A stretch of DNA of 64,000 nucleotides. It comes from Thermoflexus hugenholtzii JAD2. GTDB lineage: Bacteria > Chloroflexota > Anaerolineae > Thermoflexales > Thermoflexaceae. Positions 8,755-17,488 of the stretch are shown here, one piece after another. Below the pieces are notes generated by a model. That model did no database searches. It saw nothing but the letters and a program-made list of their open reading frames with translations, and was not told where the DNA came from. The translations under genes were made by a program, and so were the position numbers. Every line of letters starts with the position of its first letter. The first letter of the stretch is position 1. The stretch is from positions 60,001-124,000 of the forward strand of contig NZ_FYEK01000022.1 of NCBI RefSeq assembly GCF_900187885.1, given 5' to 3'.

Positions 8755-8787
8755 CCCTCTTACTCGAAGCAAAGAGTAAGCGGGGGT
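8755..8787. other. Stem-loop between two minus-strand genes
   Basis: CTTACTC and GAGTAAG flank an 8-nt loop, extended by CCCC/GGGG: a strong hairpin after the stop of the BTAD regulator and before the anchored secreted protein. No clear U-tract follows on the minus strand, so terminator function is uncertain; it could stabilise or separate transcripts. Confidence 0.4.
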
Positions 8788-8831
8788 TGCGAACAACCTG
8801 TGAACATGGAGCAGGGAAGGCAGACCGGGGC

Positions 8832-11800
8832 TTAAATCGGCTCACCCCGGCGGAGCCGTTCGGCCAGCCAGCGGGTGAGGGGGGAGGGAGGGGCTTGGAG
8901 CTCCCCCCGGAGGGCTTCCACTGCCTCCTCGTAAACGCGGAGGGCGCGGGCCCGCTGCCCCAGGCGGGACCAGGCCCGCATCAGGACCTGATAGCCTTCC
9001 TCCAGCCAGGGGGCCTCTTCGACGGCGCGCTCCGCCCAGCGGAGGGCCTCCGCGGGCTCCTGGAGGACCAGCGCGTCCTCCGCCAGGGCCTGGGCGGCTT
9101 CGGTGCGCAGCGACCGCCAGCGCTCCTGGTGGGGGATCAGCCAGGCATCATACGACACCTCGGGCAGCAACAGAGGCCATTCCTCCAGGCGCGCCGCCAG
9201 CGCCGCCCAGGCCTCTCGATGCATTGGGCGCGCCGCCAAGGCCCGGCGGATCTCGGCTTCCATTTGCTCTACATCTACCCTCACAACGTTGTGGGGATCG
9301 AAGCGCAAAGTCTCCCCTGCGCTGGCGAAATAGCGGAAGGGACCCTTGGAGCGCATGGCCGGCTCCAGGACCTGGTGCAGCCAGGAGAAGAGCCGGCGGA
9401 AGATCTCCTCCGCATTTTCGGGATCCCGCTCGGGCCACAAATCTTCCAGGATGCGCTCCCGGGAGAGCCACTGACGCCGGTGGAGGGCAAAGTATTGCAG
9501 GAGGCGGGCGACAGCGGGCCGGGGCCATACGGATTCCGGAAGAAGTTGTCCGCCCCGCCGGACCTCGAAGCGACCCAGGAGCCGGATCTCCAAGGGGGGC
9601 GGGGGGAGAGATTCGAGGGCCTGCAGCGCCGCGGTCAGGGCTTGATGGACCCGAGGATGGCGCTCCCGGCGGAGGGCGTCTTGCAGGAGGGGCATGGCGG
9701 CCTCCTCCCCGGTGGCGGCCAGGGCTTGGGCTGCGACCCGACGCACGTTCTCGCGGGGATGCCGAAGCAAGGCCCCGAGTTCCACAAGGGGCCTTAGACG
9801 GCCCAGCGCCCGGATGGCCTCCGCCTCGTGGATCCCCTCCTGCAGACAAAGCAGCCAGAAGGCGGTCCCCAGCTCCGGATCCTGGGCGGAGAGCCGGTCC
9901 TCCTGCCGGATCTGACGAAGGGCGGCGTGGAGGTGGCGGCGCCAGCGGGGATCCCCGGCGGCGTAAGCCTGGAGGGCCCGCAGGGCCCGCAGCCGGAGGA
10001 AGGCCGCGCCGGCCCGGGCGGCGATCAGGGCTCCCACGGCCGGGTGGGATTCCGCCCGCCCCAGCGCCCAGGCGGCTAAATCCCGCTCCAGGGCCACCAG
10101 GCCTCGGGCAAGGGGGGCCCCTTCCAGGCGCGGCAGGGCCTGCTCGGCGATCCGGAGGGCTTCCTCCGGCTGGCCCTGCCGGCGGGCCTGCCAGGCCTGC
10201 GCCTGGGCGAGGGCCCCCACCCGCTCGGGATGCCCACGGGCCAGATCCCCGGCCCGGGCGAGGGCCTGCGCGGCGGCGTCCCATCGTTTCTGGCCGATGG
10301 CCCCCATCGCCCGGCACCACCAGAACCAGAAGTCGTTGCTGGCCTGGCCTTCCTCCACCTCGCGGGCCAGGGCCTCGATCTCCCGAAGGATCCCTTCCAG
10401 CTCCGCCCAGGCTCCGGTTTCTACCGCGAGCAGCGCCCAGCCCATCCGATGGGTGATCTGCTGGGCGGGCCGCTCCGCGTAATACGGGGCGTTGGCGGAA
10501 AGCAGCGCCCGGGCCGCCTCGAAGCGCCCCGCAGGGATCTCCACGCCCACCGCCTGATTGTGGCGGAGGAATACCGGGTAGTGGGGATCCCCCAGCGCCT
10601 CTGCCAGGGCCATCGCCTCCTGATAGAGGCGCCGGGCTTCGCGCAGACGGCCCAGGCCGGTGCAGGCGTCGGCGGCGGTTTTGAGCAGCCGCATGCGCAG
10701 GTCCGGGGAGCGCGCCTGCCCCAGCCCCTGCATGCTCCAGGCCAGGCTCTCCCCGAAGCGGCCCTCGATGTAGAGCGCGGAGGCCAGCATCAGCGAGGCC
10801 TGATCCCGCAACGCCGGATCGCCCTGTTGCTCCGCCCAGGCCAGCACCTCCCGGAGGAGGGCGCGGCCTTCCTCCCAGTGGCCGCCCCGATGAAGCTCCT
10901 TGCCCAGGCGGAGCATGAGATCTGGCGCCTCCCGGCGCGCGGGCTCGGGGAGGGCCAGCACCCAGCGCCGGAACGTCCGCCGCCGCCCTCGATCCCAGAT
11001 GAAGGCGTCCGGCAGGGCCCGCAGCAGCCGGACCGCTTCGGCGTCCAGCCCGCCGGCCAGGGCGTGCTCGATGGCCATCTCTATGTCGCCCTGGGCTTCG
11101 AACCAGGCGACGGCGCGGGCGAAAAGGGGCGGGAGCGGCTCCGGGATGTGCCGGAGCAGGAACTCCCGGAACAGCTCGTGGTAGCGCCAGCGATCCGGGG
11201 ATCCGGCGGACTCCAGGAACAGCCGGCGCCGCTGGACCTCCTGCAGCAGGCGGGGCAGCTGGGGCAGGAGATCCGAACGATCTTCCAGGAGGGCGTCGGC
11301 CAGGGCTCCGTTGAACCACAGCGGGATCGCAGTGCGGAACAGGAAGGCGCGCAGCGGCTCGGGGAGGGTTCGGATCAACGAGCGGGCCAGCTCCTCAAAA
11401 AGCCGATCCTGGGCCTCCGGCCACCGCTCCGGGAGAGGGCGGTCGACGTCAGGCTGGGCGAGCAGGGCGATGGCCATGGGCCAGCCCCGGGTCCGGCGGT
11501 GCACCTGGGCGGCCGTCCCGGGGTCCACCCCGAGGGCCGCCGCCACCTCGTCGACGGAGAAGGCCAGCTCTGCCTCCGTCAGCCATGTTTGCGGAAACGG
11601 GCCTCCGCCCAGCGGCTCCGGGATCCACCGCCCGGCAACCACCCAGCGTTCCGGGGTCCGGGCGATGGCCGTTTGCAACACACCCAGCGCCTCCGGGCCG
11701 TCGGCGAGGAGATGGACGTCGTCCAGGAGCCGAATGCGGGCTCCCTGAAGGGGCGCAAGGACTTCCCGGAGGCAATCCGGGTCGATGGCGGATGGCATGA

Positions 11801-11972
11801 GGCCCAGATAGCGGCTGCCGGGGAGATGGAGTTCCAGGGAGCGCAGGAGCGTGCTCTTGCCGTAGCCGGGCGGCGCGGCGATCCACACCGTCCCCTGTTG
11901 CAACCCCTCCTGAACCCGCTGAATGAGCTGCGGGCGGATCCGGAAGATCGCGGGAGCTCTGCCCGCTTCCAT
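8832..11972 (-). CDS. Large STAND-like ATPase with C-terminal BTAD (SARP-type) domain, putative transcriptional regulator
   Basis: A 1046-aa protein. A P-loop lies at residues 33-41 (APPGYGKST) and a Walker B-like RLLDDVHLL near residue 85, followed by a MalT/LuxR-type winged and helical region, then a long TPR-like superhelix (~residues 330-780) with many AEALG/ALARAG-type helices. From about residue 787 there is an OmpR-type DNA-binding module (LEIRLLGRFEV) fused to a bacterial transcriptional activation domain ending near the C-terminus. This architecture is common in Chloroflexota regulators of unknown ligand. The P-loop and TPR layout suggests an ATP-gated, signal-sensing activator. Targets are not evident. 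Confidence 0.85.
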   Translation of the reverse strand: MEAGRAPAIFRIRPQLIQRVQEGLQQGTVWIAAPPGYGKSTLLRSLELHLPGSRYLGLMPSAIDPDCLREVLAPLQGARIRLLDDVHLLADGPEALGVLQTAIARTPERWVVAGRWIPEPLGGGPFPQTWLTEAELAFSVDEVAAALGVDPGTAAQVHRRTRGWPMAIALLAQPDVDRPLPERWPEAQDRLFEELARSLIRTLPEPLRAFLFRTAIPLWFNGALADALLEDRSDLLPQLPRLLQEVQRRRLFLESAGSPDRWRYHELFREFLLRHIPEPLPPLFARAVAWFEAQGDIEMAIEHALAGGLDAEAVRLLRALPDAFIWDRGRRRTFRRWVLALPEPARREAPDLMLRLGKELHRGGHWEEGRALLREVLAWAEQQGDPALRDQASLMLASALYIEGRFGESLAWSMQGLGQARSPDLRMRLLKTAADACTGLGRLREARRLYQEAMALAEALGDPHYPVFLRHNQAVGVEIPAGRFEAARALLSANAPYYAERPAQQITHRMGWALLAVETGAWAELEGILREIEALAREVEEGQASNDFWFWWCRAMGAIGQKRWDAAAQALARAGDLARGHPERVGALAQAQAWQARRQGQPEEALRIAEQALPRLEGAPLARGLVALERDLAAWALGRAESHPAVGALIAARAGAAFLRLRALRALQAYAAGDPRWRRHLHAALRQIRQEDRLSAQDPELGTAFWLLCLQEGIHEAEAIRALGRLRPLVELGALLRHPRENVRRVAAQALAATGEEAAMPLLQDALRRERHPRVHQALTAALQALESLPPPPLEIRLLGRFEVRRGGQLLPESVWPRPAVARLLQYFALHRRQWLSRERILEDLWPERDPENAEEIFRRLFSWLHQVLEPAMRSKGPFRYFASAGETLRFDPHNVVRVDVEQMEAEIRRALAARPMHREAWAALAARLEEWPLLLPEVSYDAWLIPHQERWRSLRTEAAQALAEDALVLQEPAEALRWAERAVEEAPWLEEGYQVLMRAWSRLGQRARALRVYEEAVEALRGELQAPPSPLTRWLAERLRRGEPI

Positions 11973-12000
11973 CCCTGGGCCCCTCCAGGGTCAACGAATT

Positions 12001-12073
12001 GTCGGAGCGGCTTCCGCAGCGAACCTCGCGTCATCGAAGGCCGAGATTTGGGGCGAAAGCCCCTCCTACAAAA
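12001..12073. repeat. REP-like hairpin repeat (family A), in the 5' leader of the BTAD regulator
   Basis: It contains GGAGCGGCTTCCGCAGCG and GGGGCGAAAGCCCC followed by TCCTACAAA, the same pair of hairpins as at 741-822. It lies between the likely promoter and the start codon of the minus-strand regulator gene. Confidence 0.6.
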
Positions 12074-12097
12074 AGACTGATGTTGATGGTTACCTGA

Positions 12098-12103
12098 ATT
12101 ATA
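12098..12103 (-). promoter_or_regulatory. -10 element (TATAAT) upstream of the BTAD regulator
   Basis: A perfect TATAAT on the minus strand in a locally AT-rich patch, about 125 nt before the start at 11972. The matching -35 position reads CTCCGG, which is poor, so this rests on the -10 alone. Confidence 0.4.
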
Positions 12104-12145
12104 CCACCGCCCCAGGGCCGCCGGAGGAAACGCGCCCGCGCATTT

Positions 12146-13186
12146 TCAGTTTCCCGGATTGGGCGCGCCTGGATGATCCCATTCAGAGGCGGAAGGCCAT
12201 GGGAAGGGATGGAAGGGAGTCTGACAGGGCGGTCCGAAGGCGTATTCGACGGTGCGCCCCCGGAGGTCCGCGATCACAGACCAGAGGGTAGAGAACCCGG
12301 GGCGATGCCCGCAGACGGGTGCCTCGTGATCGCTTAAAGCCCTGAGGAGGCGCTCCCGGGGCGGGCCATCCCCGGTTGCGATGTGTTCCGTTAGCCGTTC
12401 CTTCCGCCGCATGGAGAACCGCAGATCCCGACGGCCCTGATAGGGCCGCAGCGCCGGATGCTCATAGTGGTTCGTCACCGTCAGGATCCCGTTCTCTGGG
12501 AGGCGCACCGCCGCGCAGAGCGGATGGATCTCCACAGCGAACCCCTCATAGGGATCGGCGACCAGGAGGTTTAGGGGGAGCATATGAGGGATCCGCAGCG
12601 CGAGCTCGGCGGCCTCCCCGGCCGAGCGGCAGCGCTCGAGCAGGATGCGGGGGATCAGGTGGAAGGGGATCCCGGGCCGGGGAGGCGGCTCGTCGGCCAT
12701 CACGGCGTGCAGGGAGACGAAGAGGCCGGCCTCGTTGACCCCGTCGTAACGGCCACCGGGGACGCTGCCCATCATCCCCAGGGAGGCCAGGCCCCCCTCC
12801 GGGCGCAGCCCCACCAGGTCCCGCCGGCGCTGGATCGGCCGGAAATCGTAATTGCGCCCTACCCACGCGCCCGCAGGCTCCCACACGGCCACGGCGGAGC
12901 AGGCGAAGGGACGGGCGCGCATGGAGGTCCGGCAGACCTGCTGCCAGAGGAGTCGGGGGTCCATCCCCTGGGCGGCGGCGTAACCTTCGTATTCCTCGAT
13001 CAAGGGGGGATGCCAGCGGGCCACCAGCCGGCGGCAGGCCTCGGCCAGCTCGGGATCCGGAGGCGGCGGCCACCAGGGCGGGCGATGAAAAGGCGGATCC
13101 AGGCGGCCCAGCTGCGCGCCGATCTCCCGCGGGGTCCCGGCCAGCATCCGCACCCGGTAAGGCGCCGGGGGGAACAGTTCGGGCAT
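12146..13186 (-). CDS. C45-family Ntn-hydrolase (acyl-transferase/peptidase-like)
   Basis: A 346-aa protein of the acyl-CoA:6-aminopenicillanic-acid acyltransferase (peptidase C45) group. The predicted autocatalytic nucleophile is C96 in PFACSAVAV. It is followed by the conserved VGRNYDFRP and later NEAGLFVSLH and TVTNHYEHP motifs. Enzymes of this family are made as proenzymes that cleave before the Cys and then hydrolyse or transfer acyl groups on amides. The physiological substrate cannot be read from sequence. The start at 13186 is 17 bp from the stop of aroQ, so the two are probably one transcript. Confidence 0.8.
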   Translation of the reverse strand: MPELFPPAPYRVRMLAGTPREIGAQLGRLDPPFHRPPWWPPPPDPELAEACRRLVARWHPPLIEEYEGYAAAQGMDPRLLWQQVCRTSMRARPFACSAVAVWEPAGAWVGRNYDFRPIQRRRDLVGLRPEGGLASLGMMGSVPGGRYDGVNEAGLFVSLHAVMADEPPPRPGIPFHLIPRILLERCRSAGEAAELALRIPHMLPLNLLVADPYEGFAVEIHPLCAAVRLPENGILTVTNHYEHPALRPYQGRRDLRFSMRRKERLTEHIATGDGPPRERLLRALSDHEAPVCGHRPGFSTLWSVIADLRGRTVEYAFGPPCQTPFHPFPWPSASEWDHPGAPNPGN

Positions 13187-13203
13187 CGCGTTCCTCGCTT
13201 CGC

Positions 13204-13659
13204 CTACGCCCGGCCCTGCGCGGCGCGCTCCTGATGGAGGGCGTATAGCGCTTCCAGGCCCAGCAGGTAGCTGCGCCAGCCGAAGCCCTGGATCACCCCC
13301 TTACAGACCGGGGCGATCACCGAGAGCCGGCGCCATTCCTCCCGGGCGTGGACGTTGGAGAGATGAACCTCCACAGCGGGCAGGTTCACGGCGGCCAGGG
13401 CCTCCCGCAAGGCGTAGCCGTAGATGTGCAGAGCGCCGGGGTTGATGAGAATGGCGTCCGCCCAGCCTCGGGCCTGGTGGATGGCGTCGATTAAGACCCC
13501 CTCGTGGTTGGACTGGATGATGCGCAGGGTGACGCCGTGGGCGGCCGCCCATTCCTCCAGCCGGGCGTTGATCTCCTCCAAGGTCATCGTCCCGTAAATG
13601 TGGGGCTCCCGCGTCCCCAGCAGGTTGAGGTTGGGCCCATGCAGCACCAGCACGTTCAT
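13204..13659 (-). CDS. aroQ: 3-dehydroquinate dehydratase, type II
   Basis: A 151-aa protein, the usual type II length. It catalyses dehydration of 3-dehydroquinate to 3-dehydroshikimate in the shikimate pathway as a dodecamer. Visible signatures are GPNLNLLG (8-15), the flexible-loop catalytic Arg17 and Tyr22 (TREPHIYG), N73 in NPGA, and [14 protein letters not shown] (97-110). Odd feature: the substrate-binding motif normally written NPGAxTH is NPGALHIYG here, so the expected His at 79 is Ile and a His sits at 78. Start chosen at the ATG with GGAGG about 10 nt upstream. It is a lone aro gene. Confidence 0.9.
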   Translation of the reverse strand: MNVLVLHGPNLNLLGTREPHIYGTMTLEEINARLEEWAAAHGVTLRIIQSNHEGVLIDAIHQARGWADAILINPGALHIYGYALREALAAVNLPAVEVHLSNVHAREEWRRLSVIAPVCKGVIQGFGWRSYLLGLEALYALHQERAAQGRA

Positions 13660-13988
13660 GGGAGAAAGCCTCCTGCGGATCGGATGATGGCCTGACTGCT
13701 CCGGGCGGTGGAAGTTGCCGAACCCGTTCGCTCTGCGTTATCGTTATTTTCCGGTGACCGCCTGCCCGGCGGCGGGCTTTCGCGCTGATGGAAATCGGCC
13801 TTCTCGGGCGCTTCGCACCGGGCGTCGGCGCAGGCCGACCGTCGGCCGAAGGCCTCCCGAGGTCAAATTCATTCGACGCAAAAGGCTTTCGCGCCGATGA
13901 AGGGCCCGGGCGGACAGCCGGAGTCGGCCGGCAGGCCCTATTCTCAGCCGGAATCTGCGAATCGGCCAAATGCGAGGGGAGGTGGCGG
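13660..13988. other. Intergenic region between aroQ and manC (divergent)
   Basis: About 330 bp. The left part (13680-13770) is the shared upstream region and includes an AT-rich patch (TATCGTTATTTTCC). The centre is a family B mosaic repeat, listed separately. The last ~80 bp before manC show no further gene. No well-formed -35/-10 pair could be assigned with confidence. Confidence 0.5.
13775..13900. repeat. Family B mosaic repeat, copy 1
   Basis: A chain of short palindromes: GATGGAAATC, then GGGCGTCGGCGCAGGCCGAC, then CGTCGGCCGAAGGCC, ending CAAATTCATTCGACG. The same order of blocks recurs at 15076, 42822, 58443 and 58640. It is not coding in the manC frame; the in-frame extension through it is rejected as a start. 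Confidence 0.75.
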
Positions 13989-15071
13989 ATGGAGGGGGAG
14001 ATGTTCGCGGTGATCCTGGCGGGGGGCAGCGGCACCCGGCTGTGGCCGCTGAGCCGGCAGAGCCGCCCCAAGCAGATGCTGCGGCTCCTGGGGGAGCGGA
14101 CGATGTTCCAGCTGACGGTCGATCGCCTGCTCCCCATGTTCAAGCCGGAGCAGATCCTCGTGGTGACCGGTCGGGAGCACGTCGAAGAGCTCATGCAGCA
14201 GGCCCCGGAGATCCCCCGGGAGAACTTCCTGGTGGAGCCGGTGGGCCGCAACACCGCCCCGGCCATCGGGCTGGCGGCCCTGCATCTGCGCCGCCGCGAT
14301 CCCCGGGCCCGCATGGCGGTGTTGCCCGCGGATCACTACATCCGGGACGAGGCCCGCTTCCGCGCCGTCCTCCGGGCGGCCTTCCAGGTCGCCGAGAGAG
14401 GGTTCCTGGTCACCCTGGGCATCCGCCCCACCTATCCGGCCACGGGGTTCGGTTACATCGAACGCGGGGAGCTCCTGGGGCGGTTCGGGGGCTTCCTGGC
14501 TTACCGAGTGCGGGCCTTCCGGGAGAAGCCGGACCTGGCCACGGCGGAGCGCTTCGTCGCCGATGGGCACCACTCCTGGAACAGCGGGATGTTCATCTGG
14601 CGCGTGGACCGCATCCTGGAGGAAATCGCACGTCACATGCCGGAGCTGGCCGCCGGGCTGCAGGAGCTGGAGGAGACCCTGGGGACGCCGGAGGAGGCGG
14701 CGGCCCTGGGCCGAATCTGGCCGGGGATGCCCAACACGAGCATCGATTACGGGGTGATGGAGAAGGCTCAGGAGGTCGCCGTCATCCCCGCCGAGTTCGG
14801 CTGGAACGACATCGGCAGCTGGGCCGCCCTGCTCGATATCCTGGCCAGCGACGATCAGAGCAACGTGGTCCTGGGTGCGGAGCACCTGGGGCTGGACACC
14901 TCGGGCTCGCTGATCTTCGGTAACGGCCGCCTGGTGGCCACCCTGGGTGTCCGGGATCTGATCATCGTCGACACCGATGATGTCCTCCTGGTCTGCCATC
15001 GCGAGCGTGCCCAGGATGTGCGCCTCCTGGTGGAGGCGCTGAAGCGCGAGGGGCGCCAGGAGTATCTGTAA
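13989..15071 (+). CDS. manC: Mannose-1-phosphate guanylyltransferase (GDP-mannose pyrophosphorylase)
   Basis: A 360-aa protein converting mannose-1-phosphate and GTP to GDP-mannose, a donor for glycolipids, glycans and compatible solutes. The signature nucleotidyltransferase motif is near the N-terminus (ILAGGSGTRLWPLSR), with RPKQ and then FLVEPVGRNTAPAIG, and FREKPDLATAERF plus NSGMFIW downstream. It is of the short, single-domain ManC type with no fused isomerase domain. Start set at ATG 13989 behind GGGGAGGTGG; ATG 14001 is the only close alternative. An upstream in-frame extension would translate repeat DNA. Confidence 0.92.
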   Translation: MEGEMFAVILAGGSGTRLWPLSRQSRPKQMLRLLGERTMFQLTVDRLLPMFKPEQILVVTGREHVEELMQQAPEIPRENFLVEPVGRNTAPAIGLAALHLRRRDPRARMAVLPADHYIRDEARFRAVLRAAFQVAERGFLVTLGIRPTYPATGFGYIERGELLGRFGGFLAYRVRAFREKPDLATAERFVADGHHSWNSGMFIWRVDRILEEIARHMPELAAGLQELEETLGTPEEAAALGRIWPGMPNTSIDYGVMEKAQEVAVIPAEFGWNDIGSWAALLDILASDDQSNVVLGAEHLGLDTSGSLIFGNGRLVATLGVRDLIIVDTDDVLLVCHRERAQDVRLLVEALKREGRQEYL

Positions 15072-15075
15072 CGGT

Positions 15076-15262
15076 TTCGCGCCGATGGAAATCGGCCTTC
15101 TGAGGCGCTGGCGCGCCGGGCGTCGGCCCTCGCCGACGCAAAGAAGGCTCTCCGGTCGGCGCAGGCCGACCATCGGCCGGAGGCCTTCTCGGGCCGAATT
15201 CATCCGGCCCGCCAGGCCGACCGTCGGCCGAAGGCCTTCGAAGGTCGAATTCATTCGACGGG
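15076..15262. repeat. Family B mosaic repeat, copy 2 (right end duplicated)
   Basis: Starts GCCGATGGAAATCGGCC, continues through CGTCGGCCCTCGCCGACG and GTCGGCGCAGGCCGACC, and carries the terminal block twice (GAATTCATCCGG, then GAATTCATTCGACG). It ends only about 10 bp before the topA start, and the ribosome-binding site GGAGGGAG abuts it. Confidence 0.75.
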
Positions 15263-15273
15263 AGGGAGTCAGG

Positions 15274-17454
15274 ATGGCGGAGAAAGGGACGCGGCTGGTC
15301 ATCGTGGAATCCCCGGCCAAGGCCCGCACCGTGGGCCGCATCCTGGGCCGGGGCTTCACCGTGAAGGCTTCCATCGGGCACGTGCGGGATCTCCTCAAAT
15401 CCCAGCTGGCGGTGGACATCGAGAACAACTTCAAGCCCACCTACCGCGTGCCCAAAGAGAAACAGGCGGTGGTGCGGGAGCTGCGACAGGCGGTCAAAGA
15501 GGCTGAGGAGGTCTACCTGGCCACTGACCCGGACCGGGAAGGGGAGGCCATCGCCTGGCACCTGACCGAGGTGGCGGACATCCCAGCCTCCAAGCTCCGC
15601 CGCGTCGTCTTCCATGAGATCACCGAGCCGGCGATCCGGGAGGCCTTCGCCCATCCCCGCGGCATCGACATGCAGCTGGTCCACGCCCAACAGGCCCGGC
15701 GCATCCTGGACCGGCTGGTGGGCTACAAGCTGAGCCCCCTGCTTTGGGAGAAGGTCCGCGGCCGCCTCTCCGCCGGCCGGGTCCAGTCGGTGGCGCTGCG
15801 GCTGATCGTGGAGCGGGAGCGGGAGATCCAGGCCTTCGTCCCCGAGGAATACTGGACCATCGCCGTGGAGCTCTCCAAACTGGACGACGAGCGCGCTTTC
15901 CGCGCCCGGCTGGTCCGCTATCTGGGTGCCGAGCCCGACCTCAAGAACGAGGAGCAGGTGCGCCCGCTGGTGGCGGAGCTGGAGGACGCCCTTTACGTCG
16001 TGGTCAGCGTCAAGAAGGGGGAGCGGCGGCGGCGGCCGGCGGCGCCCTTCACCACCAGCACGATGCAGCAGGAGGCCTCCCGCCGCCTGGGCTTCACCGC
16101 CCGCCGCACCATGGCCGTGGCCCAGCAGCTCTATGAGGGCCTGCCCCTGGGCGAGGAAGGCTCCGTGGGCCTCATCACCTATATGCGCACGGACTCCACG
16201 AACGTCTCCCCCCTGGCCCAGGAGGAGGCGCGGCGCTTCATCGCCCAGGCCTACGGGGAACACCTGCTGCCGCCGGAGCCTCCGGTCTACAAGACCCGGG
16301 CCCGCATCGCCCAGGAGGCCCACGAGGCCATCCGGCCCACCTCCGTGTTCCGGACACCGGAATCGGTGAAGCCCTACCTGGACCGCGATCAGTATCGCCT
16401 CTACGAGCTGATCTGGAAGCGCTTCATCGCCAGCCAGATGGCCCCCGCCATCCTGGACACGATGACTGTGGAGATCGTGGCCGTGCCCCGCGCCCTGATC
16501 GCCGACGGGGAGATCCCCCTGGAGGCCCTGGAGAACCCCCGCTATCTCTTCCGGGCCACCGGCTCCGCCATCCGCTTCCCCGGCTTCCTGGTGGTCTACG
16601 AGGAGGCCCGGGAGGAGGACGTCAAGCCGGAGGAGGAGGAAGAGGGCGGCGGGCTGTTGCCGCCCCTGGAGCCCAACGAGCGGCTGCGGCTGTGGCGGGT
16701 GCTCCCGGAGCAGCATTTCACCCAGCCGCCGCCCCGCTACACGGAGGCCTCGTTGATCAAGACCCTGGAGGAGCTGGGCATCGGCCGGCCCAGCACCTAT
16801 GCCCCCATCCTCTCCACCCTCTTCCAGCGGGGCTATGTGGAGCGGGTGGACAAGCGCCTGGTCCCCACCCCCCTGGGGATCACCGTCACCGACCTGCTGG
16901 TCCAGCACTTCCCTGACATCATGGACGTCAACTTCACGGCCCGGATGGAGGAGGACCTAGACCGCATCGCTGCCGGGGAGGAGGATTGGGTGGAGGTGTT
17001 GCGGCGCTTCTACGGGCCTTTCGAGCAGCGGCTCCAGGAGGCCCTGGCCAGGATCCAGAAGGTCTCCCTGGACCATGAGGTCCTGGACGAGCAGTGCCCG
17101 GAGTGCGGCGCCCCGCTGCAAATCCGCTACGGACGGTTCGGGAAGTTCGTCGGGTGCACCCGCTTCCCGGAGTGCCGCTACACCCGGCCTTTCTTCAACA
17201 AGCTGGGGGTGCCATGTCCACAGTGCGGCGGGGAACTGCTGGAGAAGAAGAGCAAGCGGGGGCGCACCTTTTACGGCTGCAGCAACTGGCCGACCTGCAA
17301 CTTCACCACCTGGAAGCGCCCCCTGACCGCTCGATGCCCGCATTGCGGCGGCCTCCTGGTCCAGGACGATCGGGAGAACGCCCGCTGCCTCAAATGCGAG
17401 GCCGTCGTGCCGCTGGCGGAGCTGGAGCTGGAGGAAGCCGGGGAAGGCGCGTAG
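15274..17454 (+). CDS. topA: DNA topoisomerase I
   Basis: A 726-aa type IA topoisomerase that relaxes negative supercoils. TOPRIM domain: IVESPAKARTV with E12, and TDPDREG with D85, D87 and E89. The catalytic tyrosine is Y303 in GLITYMRTDSTN. The decatenation and clamp domains follow, then C-terminal Topo_C zinc modules: C-P-E-C...C...C near residues 606-632, C-P-Q-C...C...C near 648-677 and a third C-P-H-C...C...C near 689-709. Start ATG 15274 has GGAGGGAG upstream; an in-frame extension to 15085 would translate repeat DNA and is discarded. Confidence 0.96.
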   Translation: MAEKGTRLVIVESPAKARTVGRILGRGFTVKASIGHVRDLLKSQLAVDIENNFKPTYRVPKEKQAVVRELRQAVKEAEEVYLATDPDREGEAIAWHLTEVADIPASKLRRVVFHEITEPAIREAFAHPRGIDMQLVHAQQARRILDRLVGYKLSPLLWEKVRGRLSAGRVQSVALRLIVEREREIQAFVPEEYWTIAVELSKLDDERAFRARLVRYLGAEPDLKNEEQVRPLVAELEDALYVVVSVKKGERRRRPAAPFTTSTMQQEASRRLGFTARRTMAVAQQLYEGLPLGEEGSVGLITYMRTDSTNVSPLAQEEARRFIAQAYGEHLLPPEPPVYKTRARIAQEAHEAIRPTSVFRTPESVKPYLDRDQYRLYELIWKRFIASQMAPAILDTMTVEIVAVPRALIADGEIPLEALENPRYLFRATGSAIRFPGFLVVYEEAREEDVKPEEEEEGGGLLPPLEPNERLRLWRVLPEQHFTQPPPRYTEASLIKTLEELGIGRPSTYAPILSTLFQRGYVERVDKRLVPTPLGITVTDLLVQHFPDIMDVNFTARMEEDLDRIAAGEEDWVEVLRRFYGPFEQRLQEALARIQKVSLDHEVLDEQCPECGAPLQIRYGRFGKFVGCTRFPECRYTRPFFNKLGVPCPQCGGELLEKKSKRGRTFYGCSNWPTCNFTTWKRPLTARCPHCGGLLVQDDRENARCLKCEAVVPLAELELEEAGEGA

Positions 17455-17488
17455 GGAAGGTCACTTGCGGGCAGGGAAAGGTGGACCA

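Noticed and set aside
10230-12080. A 616-codon open frame on the plus strand opposite the BTAD regulator
   Set aside because: Same antisense composition effect; the minus-strand protein has a P-loop and a BTAD domain.
13788-13988. N-terminal extension of manC through the upstream repeat
   Set aside because: It would translate family B repeat DNA; homologues start at the ILAGGSGTR region and a good ribosome-binding site precedes ATG 13989.
15085-15273. N-terminal extension of topA through the upstream repeat
   Set aside because: The added residues come from the palindromic repeat; ATG 15274 with GGAGGGAG fits the family start.
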